A stretch of 64,000 bases of DNA from OMSK01 sp902492995 (GTDB lineage Bacteria > Bacillota_I > Bacilli_A > RF39 > UBA660). The notes beneath the pieces were generated by a model that was given only the letters and a program-made list of their open reading frames with translations, ran no database searches and was not told the DNA's origin. The position numbers and the translations under genes were made by a program. Positions 25,177-34,417 of the stretch are shown here, piece after piece. The stretch is from the NCBI GenBank assembly GCA_902492995.1, contig CABUNR010000002.1, positions 36,258 to 100,257 of the forward strand. Direction: 5' to 3'. Numbering within the stretch: the first letter of the stretch is position 1; each line of letters starts with the position of its first letter.

Positions 25177-28100
25177 ATGAAAAAAATGAAATCAATAATA
25201 TTAATATTACTAATTTCTTTTATTTTTATAGATAAAGAGAAAGCCTTTTATACTGCACAAGCAGGTACATCATGGAATAATGGTGGAGCAGGGTGCTCTG
25301 GATATAACTGTTATTCAAATATCAATAATGAAAAATTAATATTACAAGCAAGATTATATTACATAGATAATGCATCATTCACCCAAGTTGGAGAGACTTA
25401 TTATTTTGCTAATAGTGCTGCAAGTAATTATTTAAAAGAAAATAGAATAAATAATATATATATTTCTTCATTTGACAGTTCTTCAGATTATGAGAAAGCA
25501 TATAATAATTTAAAAAATTACTTTAATAATAGCGAAAATGCAAAAAATTATTTAAAAAAAGTAACTGGTACTCAAAATTATGAAGAAGTATTAACTAAAA
25601 TTAGTGATAATAATAAAGGTTATAGAATTATGGTTGAACCAGCTCAGATCTATGGTAATCCAAGTTTTATGAATGGAAATATTGCACTTATGACACCAAA
25701 AGGACTTGCAGCAGAACAAATAAAAACTGGAACAAATTGTAGTGAATGTAATAAAAAAGCTCAACAATTATATATGAGTACAAGTGAACTAGGAATAAGA
25801 GTAAATAATGACAAAAAACAAAATCCTAAGGATTACTGTGCATATATAGATACAGCTAAAATAGCAGATATAAAAATAGGATGTGGATATAACTTAATAA
25901 ATATAAGTAAATATATAAATGTCAAATGCTATAAAACGAGCGTTAATGGAACAGATGTAAAATGCACAAATTATGATGAAAATAATGGCGGAACATATGA
26001 AGAAGTGTATACTGAAAATTCCAGTTGTACAAATCAAGCAGATGCAGATAGATATAAATCATATGGAAAAAAATATAGTGAAAATGGAACATGCAAAATA
26101 TATTGTAAAGAAACAGGAAGTATAAGTTTACCAGGAAATGTATTAGCACCAGTAAAAAGAGGTTCTTATTTTGCGTGGCCAACAAAAAATTCAGATAAAG
26201 CAGGGCTTTATAAATTAACAATGACAACAAATTTAAAATGTAAAATAGTAGATACAGGAGGATCTACAACTCAAACAGCATCAGCATTTACAAGACAATG
26301 CCAAAGCAAATATACATCATATAATGATGATTGTAGGGCAACTGCAGTAACATCTAAAGTATGTCCAGAAGGAACTAAGCTTTGGAATGATGGAAAATGC
26401 TATGTTATGAAAAATTCTAGTAATAGAACGCCAAGAACTAAAGAAGATCAATATGCTAATAAAATTTGTGATAGTACTAAAGGTTATGTGGAATATAGTG
26501 GTGGCTGTAGAAAAATAACATCATATAGCTATTCGTGCGGTAGGAATCAAACATTTCAAGGAAGGTATACTGGTACAATACCTGAGGGAGAACAAGTTTG
26601 CTGTCCAAGTGGATATGAACTAAATATTTATGAAACAACAAGGGCACACGCATGTAGAAAAAAGGCAAGTGTTGTTACAGGACATTCGTGCCCAGCAGGT
26701 GGAAATCTAAGCCCCGATAAGTCATATTGCGAAAAAAGTAAAACCTATTATTGCCCAAATGGTGGTACTTTAAATGGTACAACTTGTGTAAAAACTAATC
26801 AAAATCAAAAAATTAAAGGTTGGACTTGTAAAATAGCACTTAGAAAATATAAATGTACTCAAGCAGCAAAATATGGATGTGAAAGTGGATGGGATTCAGT
26901 TGGTTCGTCATGCAGAAGAGAATCAACAACAGATACAAAACTTGATTGGGTTTATTCTCCACCAACTACAGCAAAAGCGACACCAAATTATGCGTATAGT
27001 GGTAAAACAGCATGTCCAACTGGATATTATGATAATGGCTCAAATTGTAAAAAAACAATTGATATAGCTCCTACATGTGATGGAAATGGAACACTTGATT
27101 GGGTAGGTGGAAAAAAAGTATGTGCAACATGCCCATCAGGTTATACATATATTGGTAATGGAATATGTAGAGAAAATAATTCTAAATCAGAAGTATGTCC
27201 ATGGGATGATAAAAAAGAATATGTTTTAATAAATGGTGAATGCCATCATAGAACATCACAAACAAATTATACTTATTCTTGTAAAAATGATGAATATACA
27301 ATAAGTTCTAATGAAAGAAGTTGTACTAAAAATTGTAATATAACTCCATTAAAAAATAGTGTTAATGAAATTTTAAAAAAAGAAGAAACCGGTATTACAT
27401 TAACTGGTGGAACAAATCAAAAAATAACAAATGAAACTTTAGATTCTGAGATTATTGATAAAAACTATAATGAAAATGATTTAACTTATAATAAAAAAAC
27501 TTCATTTTATATAAAAAGCAATAGAAACAGATATTATAATAAATTAACAGAACAAGTATTAAGTGAAAAAGTGAATTCAATTAATATTTTTGATAGACAA
27601 CAAGGCGTTATATCAACATGGAAAAAAGATATAATAACAGAAAATAATTTAATAAAACATTATAATTTAGAATTAAAAATAACTAATTTTGGACTAAATA
27701 ACCAATTTGGCTCTAAAATAACAAATTATGTATGTCATTATACATTAACAGATACACCAGATTGTATTTGTCCAGAGGATACATTAAATGGTGGCGCAGA
27801 TGTTAAATATTTAGTAGAAAATGTATATAAAGATAAAATTACAAGAGAAAAAACATGCGCCTATTGGAAAGAAAAAATATGTGATAAACCAATAGGAAGA
27901 GTATATTGTAAAGATACAACAAAAGATATAACTGATTGTGTGAAAGAACAAAACAAAACAGTTAATTTAGAAGATGCAATAAAAATATGTAAAATAGAGA
28001 ATGGATGTGTAGATAATACATGCAAAGGTTCATGTACTGAACAACAGAAAAAATTAGATAATATTGCTTATAAAGTAACAAAATGTGATGGAAAATATTG

Positions 28101-28719
28101 TAATTATTATGCGTACTGTGATGTAGAAAATAGAAAAACATCAGAAAGCTCAGAAGATTGTGTAAAAAAGGCTTTAGGAGTGGATGATATCATAGAAGCA
28201 TTAAATAATGGAACATCAATAGACAAATTAGAAGCAGCAATAAGAAGCTGTAAAAATAAAATTTGTGCTTCAGATGAAAGAATTGTGTTTAGAATAATAG
28301 ATTTAAAAAATCCATTTCCAGGAAAAGAACATAATAATACATTAAGTGGCTTTTCAAAAGAAGGAAAAAGTAGAACGCCAGGATATAATTGGAATTCAAA
28401 ATTACTAGTAAATAATAAAATAATAAATAATAGAGGAGTAAGCGATTATAAGCTTTATAGTAAAGAACCACTATATAAAATAACATTAACTCCAAGTAAT
28501 ATAAAGGCAATAAGAAATTATAATAAAAACAATAAATATGATAATCAAGGATTAAAATGTAGTAATAACAATACATCAAATTGTATAAGTTATTTCTTAC
28601 ATGATAAAGTAGCAGGATTAGATACAGATATAAAAATAGAAGGTGTATCATCTTGCAAAAGTTTAAATGCATCATCAACAAAAGAGGATTTTGATGCATG
28701 TTATAATTCAAATAATTAA
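25177..28719 (+). CDS. Giant Cys-rich secreted protein A (1180 aa)
   Basis: Signal peptide (about 1-24) and no C-terminal anchor or LPxTG motif seen. The N-terminal region (about 25-370) and C-terminal region (about 720-1180) align with the 971-residue protein at 30182: GYRIMVEPAQIY versus GYRIIIEPAILY, and TPGYNWNSK, LTPSN, AIRNYNKNN near the C-terminus. The middle (about 385-720) is an extra block of roughly nine Cys modules of the form CPxG...C (CPNGGTLNGTTC, CPTGYYDNGSNC). The same module builds the protein at 62111. It starts behind its own promoter and heads the pilus/secretion locus. A role as exported adhesin or pilus-associated subunit is inferred from position. Confidence 0.8.
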   Translation: MKKMKSIILILLISFIFIDKEKAFYTAQAGTSWNNGGAGCSGYNCYSNINNEKLILQARLYYIDNASFTQVGETYYFANSAASNYLKENRINNIYISSFDSSSDYEKAYNNLKNYFNNSENAKNYLKKVTGTQNYEEVLTKISDNNKGYRIMVEPAQIYGNPSFMNGNIALMTPKGLAAEQIKTGTNCSECNKKAQQLYMSTSELGIRVNNDKKQNPKDYCAYIDTAKIADIKIGCGYNLINISKYINVKCYKTSVNGTDVKCTNYDENNGGTYEEVYTENSSCTNQADADRYKSYGKKYSENGTCKIYCKETGSISLPGNVLAPVKRGSYFAWPTKNSDKAGLYKLTMTTNLKCKIVDTGGSTTQTASAFTRQCQSKYTSYNDDCRATAVTSKVCPEGTKLWNDGKCYVMKNSSNRTPRTKEDQYANKICDSTKGYVEYSGGCRKITSYSYSCGRNQTFQGRYTGTIPEGEQVCCPSGYELNIYETTRAHACRKKASVVTGHSCPAGGNLSPDKSYCEKSKTYYCPNGGTLNGTTCVKTNQNQKIKGWTCKIALRKYKCTQAAKYGCESGWDSVGSSCRRESTTDTKLDWVYSPPTTAKATPNYAYSGKTACPTGYYDNGSNCKKTIDIAPTCDGNGTLDWVGGKKVCATCPSGYTYIGNGICRENNSKSEVCPWDDKKEYVLINGECHHRTSQTNYTYSCKNDEYTISSNERSCTKNCNITPLKNSVNEILKKEETGITLTGGTNQKITNETLDSEIIDKNYNENDLTYNKKTSFYIKSNRNRYYNKLTEQVLSEKVNSINIFDRQQGVISTWKKDIITENNLIKHYNLELKITNFGLNNQFGSKITNYVCHYTLTDTPDCICPEDTLNGGADVKYLVENVYKDKITREKTCAYWKEKICDKPIGRVYCKDTTKDITDCVKEQNKTVNLEDAIKICKIENGCVDNTCKGSCTEQQKKLDNIAYKVTKCDGKYCNYYAYCDVENRKTSESSEDCVKKALGVDDIIEALNNGTSIDKLEAAIRSCKNKICASDERIVFRIIDLKNPFPGKEHNNTLSGFSKEGKSRTPGYNWNSKLLVNNKIINNRGVSDYKLYSKEPLYKITLTPSNIKAIRNYNKNNKYDNQGLKCSNNNTSNCISYFLHDKVAGLDTDIKIEGVSSCKSLNASSTKEDFDACYNSNN

Positions 28720-28746
28720 GTGTAAACATCTAGTTTATACTTTTTT
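28718..28746 (+). terminator. Rho-independent terminator
   Basis: AAGTGTAAAC-atcta-GTTTATACTT (one mismatch or wobble) followed by Ts. It separates protein A from the small anchored paralogue. Confidence 0.8.
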
Positions 28747-28751
28747 ATTGA

Positions 28752-28780
28752 TTTACAAGCTAATTTATCCATGATATAAT
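28752..28780 (+). promoter_or_regulatory. Promoter with extended -10
   Basis: TTTACA (28752-28757), 17-base spacer, TGATATAAT with the -10 at 28775-28780, upstream of the 211-residue gene. Confidence 0.7.
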
Positions 28781-28804
28781 TTACTAAGAATAAAGGGTGA
28801 TATA

Positions 28805-29440
28805 ATGAAAAAGATAATCTTTTTAGTAACTCTGTTTTTAATTTCACTAGAAAGTGTACAAGCGTCATGTAGTGATGATGAAATAACTAGATTATCAAAA
28901 CTTGCAAATAATGTAACAGCAAGTTATACATATAATGAAAAAACAAATAAATTTATGATCACATTTACAAATGTTACAGATGATTTATCAATAAATGATC
29001 TTACTCATAATAAGTACTATAGTAATTACCCAGAAGTAACAATAAAAAATTTTAGTTCTGGTAAGCATAAATTTTATATTTATGCTAGTGATAAAAATTG
29101 CTATGAAAGTGCATTATCATCAAAATATATAGAATTACCTTACTATAATAAATATTATGCATATAATGAATGCAAAAATTTTGAAGAGTATTCTTATTGT
29201 AATAAATGGCTAAATTCTAATCTTTCATATGATATATGGAAACAAAAAGTAGATGAATATAATAAAGAAGTAAAAAAAGTAGAAGAAAAAGAAGTAAAAA
29301 ATACAAAAAGTATTTTATATATATTAAAAGACATAATTATTCAATTTTATGTAAGTTATTATTATATAATTTTGCCAACAATAATATCATCTTTATGCCT
29401 AATAATATATCTTAAGAATAAAAGTGAAGAAATTATTTAA
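28805..29440 (+). CDS. Secreted protein with C-terminal membrane anchor, paralogue 1
   Basis: 211 residues. A signal peptide (about 1-20, ending VQA) is followed by an Ig-like beta-rich region (about 21-110; SCSDDEITRLSKLANNV, then GKHKFYIYASDKNC), a YYNKYYAYNEC...YCNKWL segment with paired Cys, and a C-terminal membrane helix (about 180-203) with a short basic tail. It is clearly related to the next gene (both have ASCxDxEIxRLxKLA and SSGxHxFxIYAxDKxC). Family unknown; the topology suggests a membrane-held partner of the giant Cys-rich proteins that flank the pair. Confidence 0.75.
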   Translation: MKKIIFLVTLFLISLESVQASCSDDEITRLSKLANNVTASYTYNEKTNKFMITFTNVTDDLSINDLTHNKYYSNYPEVTIKNFSSGKHKFYIYASDKNCYESALSSKYIELPYYNKYYAYNECKNFEEYSYCNKWLNSNLSYDIWKQKVDEYNKEVKKVEEKEVKNTKSILYILKDIIIQFYVSYYYIILPTIISSLCLIIYLKNKSEEII

Positions 29441-29467
29441 AAGTATAAAATTATTTATACTTTTTTT
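29439..29467 (+). terminator. Rho-independent terminator
   Basis: AAAAGTATAA-aattat-TTATACTTTT plus Ts, overlapping the stop of paralogue 1. Confidence 0.85.
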
Positions 29468-29469
29468 AT

Positions 29470-29497
29470 TTGCAATTAAAAAAAAGTATGCTATAAT
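29470..29497 (+). promoter_or_regulatory. Promoter with extended -10
   Basis: TTGCAA (29470-29475), 16-base spacer, TGCTATAAT with the -10 at 29492-29497. It is probably the start of the long transcript that runs through the Tad-like genes, since no terminator was seen before 40203. Confidence 0.65.
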
Positions 29498-29532
29498 TGA
29501 TAATGAGAATAAAAGACTAAGGAGGATATGTG

Positions 29533-30168
29533 ATGAAAAAAAATATTTGTTTTTGTCTATTATTAATCCTTATTGTTTTGAGTCCCAAACATACAAAAGC
29601 TAGTTGCAACGATAGTGAAATAATAAGATTACAGAAATTAGCAAGTAATGTTAATATAACATATACAGCAAATGAAAATACACAAAAGTTTGATATTATA
29701 ATTACAAATTTAAAAAATGATTTGGTTTTAAAGGATGTTTATTCAAATAAAACTTATAATACTAATAGAGAAGTTACAATAAAAAATGCTTCTTCAGGTG
29801 CTCATAGATTCTTGATATATGCAAAAGATAAAGAATGTACGAGTGATATATTAAAAGAAAAATATATAAAATTACCATTTTATAATTCTTATTATAAAAG
29901 AAGTGAATGTAAAGGCATAGAAAATTATGTATATTGTAGCAAATGGATGGATGTAAATTTAGATCAATCCGTTTATGAACAAAAAATAAATGAACATTTA
30001 AACAATATGAAAAAAAATGAAGTTACGATAAAAGAAAATAATGGTAGTGGACTTTTAAAAAAAATAGTCGAGATATATACTAAATATTATTACATAATTA
30101 TTCCAACGGCAATATTGATTATGTGCATAGCAATATATAAAATAAATAAAAAAGAAAAGTTAGTTTAG
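29533..30168 (+). CDS. Secreted protein with C-terminal membrane anchor, paralogue 2
   Basis: 211 residues from the ATG at 29533 (GGAGG lies 7 bases ahead; an in-frame GTG at 29530 is less well placed). It has the same plan as paralogue 1: signal peptide (ending TKA), Ig-like domain, a Cys-containing SYYKRSECKG...YCSKWMD segment, then a C-terminal membrane helix (about 183-203). Unlike paralogue 1 there is no terminator behind it; protein B starts 13 bases later, so the two are co-transcribed. Confidence 0.75.
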   Translation: MKKNICFCLLLILIVLSPKHTKASCNDSEIIRLQKLASNVNITYTANENTQKFDIIITNLKNDLVLKDVYSNKTYNTNREVTIKNASSGAHRFLIYAKDKECTSDILKEKYIKLPFYNSYYKRSECKGIENYVYCSKWMDVNLDQSVYEQKINEHLNNMKKNEVTIKENNGSGLLKKIVEIYTKYYYIIIPTAILIMCIAIYKINKKEKLV

Positions 30169-30181
30169 AGGTGACTATTAT

Positions 30182-33097
30182 ATGAAAAAGAAATATTTAT
30201 CTGTCTTGATTATACTTCTTTTATGTTTTACAGTAAAAGTAAAAGGTTGGTATAACGGTAATGGTGGATCCTTCCCTTCACCAAGTGGTTCAGCAACGTA
30301 TTGCGAGTCATTTTTAAAACCTTGCCAATATGAAAATTATTCTTATTTTTCTTTGCAACTTAGATTATATTATTTTGATGGAAATGGTAATGCAGAACAA
30401 ATAGGTGGTACATATTATGCAACAAATGAAAATGGATATAGTAAACTTTCAAAATTAGTGGATGCGAATAATATCATTAAAGTCGAAGGAATGAAAAATA
30501 TTGGGCCAAAAGATCCTGATAGATATGATAAAGCAAGCGAGGAACTAAAAAAATTTTTGGGAGACACTGATGAGAATAAATTCACAAATGTAATAAACAA
30601 TAATTTAAGAGATTTTTTTAAAAAAGCTGCTGGAAATAATTTCGAATCAACATTAAATAAAGAAACAGAAAATGCAGATCCAAGCAACAAAAAACCAGCA
30701 AAAAAAGGTTATAGAATAATAATTGAACCAGCAATTTTATATATTAAAGCTCCATGGACTGGTGGTAATGGTGCTATCATTTCAGTAAAAGGTGCAGCAG
30801 TTAAAAGGCTTAACAATAAATATGTTTGGGGAATAGATAGCTTACCTATGGTAAAAGGTGACTCAACACAAGCCGAAAAAAATCAAACACCACAATCACA
30901 ATTTTTATATACAACGTTTGATGATGTTGGAATAGCAAGAGCAGGAACAAATAAAGAAGAAGCAAAAAGACATTGCTCTAACATAAATCTTAATGAATTA
31001 GCTGACACAAAAAAAGGTTGTGGATATAACATTATAGATGTCGGAAAATTTATAAGTCACCCAGAATGTTATGATAAAAAAGTTTCTGGAGGAATAAAAT
31101 GTACAAATACAGATGAAAATAATATAGGAGATTTTAGTGAAACATATACAAAAAGGGAATGCACAAAAGAAGAAAAAGATACTAATACTAACACACAATA
31201 TGGAAAAGAAATAAAATCAAATGAAAATTGTACATTATATTGTAAGGAATATTCTAAAGCAAGTTTTCCAGGCAGCCTAGATAAAATATTTGATATAAAT
31301 AATGTTACAGAAGGAACATATTTTACATGGATTGGACAACCTGGTAAAAAAGGCACTTTAATGAATATGTACATGACAACAAAATTAAGCTGTACTATTG
31401 TAGAAAAAGAAAATAAAAAATGTACTAGTGATGATATAAATAATCTAAAAAAAAGTGCTATAGATACAGTAAAAAATAAAAAGCTATCAGCATCATTAAC
31501 TGGTGGTACAAACAAGAAAATAAAAGGAAAAAAATTAGATATTGTATCAACAACTACAACGGAGATAAATGAAATAAAAAAAGTTGAATTAAATAATGAT
31601 GGTGTTAGTAATTTATTTGAAGTATCTAAAAAGTCATACTTTAAAATACCAGATGATGTTAATAGATTATATAATAGGGAAAGTGGAAATGTATTTGATG
31701 GCACGGTAGCCATAGATGAAAGCATTTTTGATAGAAAAATGGGAGTTATATCATTAAGCAAAAATGATGATACCTCTAAAACATATGATTTGGAAATTTC
31801 AAATGTAGATATTGGAAATGAAGAATTTAATAAATTAATTAGTACTTATGTATGTCATTATAGAATAACAGATTCATCGTGTGTTTGCCCTGAGGGAACA
31901 ATTAAAGCTGGTGAACCTTTATATGATAAGTTGACTAATGGTAAAACATGCCCTGAATTACAAGCAACAGAATGTAATATATGCGAATGTGAAGAAGATT
32001 CAGATTATCCTGGACAAGAAATATTACTAGGAGACGATGCTACAGCAGCAGCGTGTGAAAAGAAGAAAAATGAAATATGTTATGATAAAAATACATGCGA
32101 TTATAATGGAAAGAAAATTGATACATCAACCTGTGTAAAAGAACAAATGACTAAAGGATTAACTAAATCAGAGGCAAACATATATTGTAAACAACAATTA
32201 TGCCCTGAATGTACTGATAAAAATGGAGATAAAGTTGACTTATCAGAATGTATATCAAAAGGAAATACATATAAAATTTGTGAATATAAATATTGTCCAA
32301 ATAGTTTATGCCCAAATGGAATTTGTAATAGTTGTAGTAAAAATTGTTCTTGGAAATTGACAAAAAAATCAAAGACATCAATTGAATATTCAAAATCATG
32401 TTCAGATGGGAAAGATTGTGGAACTATTAAATTGTCATGCCCAGGTGGAAATAATAAAATGAATAATGCAGAAGATTGTGTGAAAAAACAATTAAATAGT
32501 AAAATAAAAGGAAATACAATATCCACTGCATTAACTAGTGGATTAATAACAAATAATGATGTTCAAACTGCATTTAATGCATGTAGAAGTGAGGTATGCC
32601 CTTATTCTGGAAGCAAAATAATATATAGACAAATAGATTTAAATGATCCATTTCCAGGAAAAGAACATAAAGGTACTAATACAAATGATGCTTTAAAATT
32701 ATCAAACAATAATCAAAGCATTAGAACAAGAACACCAGGGTATAATTGGAATTCAAAAACAGTTATAGAATCAAAAATATTAAATGCAAGAGGTGCTAAA
32801 GGATATGAACTATACAATAAAGATCCTTTATACATCATCAAATTGACACCAAGTACGATGAAAAAAATTAGAGCATATAATAAAAATAATAGTTATAATG
32901 ATTTTAATTTAAAATGTACAAATAAAAATCAAAGTGCAGCATGTATAAGTAGATTTTTACATGAAAATACAGTTAATAATTTAAATGTAAAAGACTTTAT
33001 TGTTTCATCATATGATGGAAAAAATAGTGTTAATGTATGTAACAATATGAACTATAATGAAGGCTCATTTAAATCATGCTATGAAAGTAATAATTAA
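30182..33097 (+). CDS. Giant Cys-rich secreted protein B (971 aa)
   Basis: Signal peptide (about 1-22), then an N-terminal domain and a C-terminal domain shared with protein A. The middle differs: the CPxGY module block of protein A is missing, and about residues 590-770 hold another Cys-rich stretch (CNICECEED, CPECTDKNG, CPNSLCPNGICNSC). Shared marks are GYRIIIEPA, KKGCGYNIIDVGKFI, SLTGGTNKKI, STYVCHYRITD and TPGYNWNSK. The pilin-like gene follows after 13 bases with GGAGG between, so protein B is made from the same message as the Tad-like machine. Role as exported surface or tip protein is inferred. Confidence 0.8.
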   Translation: MKKKYLSVLIILLLCFTVKVKGWYNGNGGSFPSPSGSATYCESFLKPCQYENYSYFSLQLRLYYFDGNGNAEQIGGTYYATNENGYSKLSKLVDANNIIKVEGMKNIGPKDPDRYDKASEELKKFLGDTDENKFTNVINNNLRDFFKKAAGNNFESTLNKETENADPSNKKPAKKGYRIIIEPAILYIKAPWTGGNGAIISVKGAAVKRLNNKYVWGIDSLPMVKGDSTQAEKNQTPQSQFLYTTFDDVGIARAGTNKEEAKRHCSNINLNELADTKKGCGYNIIDVGKFISHPECYDKKVSGGIKCTNTDENNIGDFSETYTKRECTKEEKDTNTNTQYGKEIKSNENCTLYCKEYSKASFPGSLDKIFDINNVTEGTYFTWIGQPGKKGTLMNMYMTTKLSCTIVEKENKKCTSDDINNLKKSAIDTVKNKKLSASLTGGTNKKIKGKKLDIVSTTTTEINEIKKVELNNDGVSNLFEVSKKSYFKIPDDVNRLYNRESGNVFDGTVAIDESIFDRKMGVISLSKNDDTSKTYDLEISNVDIGNEEFNKLISTYVCHYRITDSSCVCPEGTIKAGEPLYDKLTNGKTCPELQATECNICECEEDSDYPGQEILLGDDATAAACEKKKNEICYDKNTCDYNGKKIDTSTCVKEQMTKGLTKSEANIYCKQQLCPECTDKNGDKVDLSECISKGNTYKICEYKYCPNSLCPNGICNSCSKNCSWKLTKKSKTSIEYSKSCSDGKDCGTIKLSCPGGNNKMNNAEDCVKKQLNSKIKGNTISTALTSGLITNNDVQTAFNACRSEVCPYSGSKIIYRQIDLNDPFPGKEHKGTNTNDALKLSNNNQSIRTRTPGYNWNSKTVIESKILNARGAKGYELYNKDPLYIIKLTPSTMKKIRAYNKNNSYNDFNLKCTNKNQSAACISRFLHENTVNNLNVKDFIVSSYDGKNSVNVCNNMNYNEGSFKSCYESNN

Positions 33098-33110
33098 AGG
33101 AGGTATATAA

Positions 33111-33512
33111 GTGAAAGAATCGTTTTGGGGAGCAATGATAATATCATTTGGAGTTATAGCAATACTTTTTATATACTTCTTTCAAAATATTACAAATACT
33201 GATCAACAAAATTATAACTTGCTTAAAGAAACAACAGAAGCAGCAATGTATGATTCAATTGATCAAGTTGAATATCAAAAGAATGGAAATATAAAAATTA
33301 ATGCAGAAAAATTTATAGAAAATTTTATAAGAAGATATGCAGAAAATGCAAGCTTATCTAATACATATGTTATTGAAATATATCATATAAGTGAGTACCC
33401 TCCAAAGGTTAGCTTATTAGTTAAATCATCAGAACAAACAACAGCAACAGGAGAAGTAATGGATTTTCAAATAACAAATAGAATAGATGCAATATTAGAA
33501 ACACCATATTAA
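33111..33512 (+). CDS. Pilin-like protein (133 aa)
   Basis: Starts with GTG after AAAGGAGG. It has a short leader, MKESFWG, then one hydrophobic segment (about 8-26) and a hydrophilic outside domain of about 105 residues, the layout of Tad-type minor pilins (TadE/TadF-like). It lies directly upstream of cpaB- and tadA-like genes. The +5 Glu of classical prepilins is absent. Family assignment rests on size, topology and context, not on a recognised domain. Confidence 0.6.
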   Translation: MKESFWGAMIISFGVIAILFIYFFQNITNTDQQNYNLLKETTEAAMYDSIDQVEYQKNGNIKINAEKFIENFIRRYAENASLSNTYVIEIYHISEYPPKVSLLVKSSEQTTATGEVMDFQITNRIDAILETPY

Positions 33513-33568
33513 TTTTGAAATTCAAAATTATATATAGATGCGAAATTAAGAAAGAAAGGGAGAAAGAT

Positions 33569-34411
33569 ATGAATAATTTTATGATTTCGTTACAAAAGTT
33601 TTTTAAAAACAAAAACACAGTTACTATAATAGGAGTAGTAGCAATAATATTAATCTTGTTCTTTGGATATCGTTATCAAATAAAGAAACAAGTAAGCCCT
33701 GTAACTGGTATACCTGTTGCAGCACAAACAATTCAACCAAGAACTAAAATAACAGCAGATATGTTAGAGTATATCGATGTAGCACCTATTGTTTTACAAA
33801 AAGGTGAAGTAATAACAAATAAAAACCTTATAATTGGAAAATATAGTAATTATAATACTATAATTCCAAAGGGAAGTATGTTTTATAACGCTACAGTTAT
33901 AAATGAAGAAGAATTACCAGATTCAGCATTTATTGAAGTTGCTGATGGTGAAGTACCATATAACTTTCCAGTTACAATGGATTCAACATATGGAAATTCA
34001 ATTTATCCAGGAAATTATATAGATATTTATATGAAAGCCGAAGGTAAAGATGGAAAATTAATGGTAGGAAAATTACTTGAGAATGTAAAAGTACTAGCAG
34101 TTAAAGATTCCGCAGGAAGACATGTTTTTGAAAATAGTGAAGAATCAAGAACACCAGCATACTTAATTTTTGGAGTAAAACCAGAAATAAATATACTACT
34201 TAGAAAAGCAAGTTATATGGGTAACTACTCAGTTGTTTTATTCCCAGTACCACATGGAGCAACAGTTGATGAAGATGGAACAACAACAGTTACATCAGAA
34301 ACATTAAAGAATTTCATAAATGTTAACACAGTAGCTAATGATGAAATTGAAGATAAAAAAGATACAACAACAAATACAACAACAACTACAAACACAAATA
34401 AACAAGGATAA
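33569..34411 (+). CDS. cpaB: CpaB/RcpC-like pilus assembly protein (SAF domain)
   Basis: 280 residues from the ATG at 33569, which follows AAGGGAGAAAGAT (an upstream in-frame ATG at 33515 has no ribosome site). One membrane helix (about 18-36) is followed by an SAF/AFP-like domain (about 45-115: GIPVAAQTIQPRTKITADML, then IIGKYSNYNTIIPKGSMF) and a second beta domain (YPGNYIDIYMK...). The tail is Thr/Asn-rich. CpaB/RcpC proteins sit in Tad pilus assembly complexes at the membrane and wall. It stands six bases before the tadA-like gene. Confidence 0.85.
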   Translation: MNNFMISLQKFFKNKNTVTIIGVVAIILILFFGYRYQIKKQVSPVTGIPVAAQTIQPRTKITADMLEYIDVAPIVLQKGEVITNKNLIIGKYSNYNTIIPKGSMFYNATVINEEELPDSAFIEVADGEVPYNFPVTMDSTYGNSIYPGNYIDIYMKAEGKDGKLMVGKLLENVKVLAVKDSAGRHVFENSEESRTPAYLIFGVKPEINILLRKASYMGNYSVVLFPVPHGATVDEDGTTTVTSETLKNFINVNTVANDEIEDKKDTTTNTTTTTNTNKQG

Positions 34412-34417
34412 TAATTA

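Noticed and set aside
33515..33568. Start of the CpaB-like protein at 33515
   Set aside because: No ribosome site precedes it, and the extra 18 residues are charged ahead of the normal N-terminus; 33569 has AAGGGAGAAAG in front.
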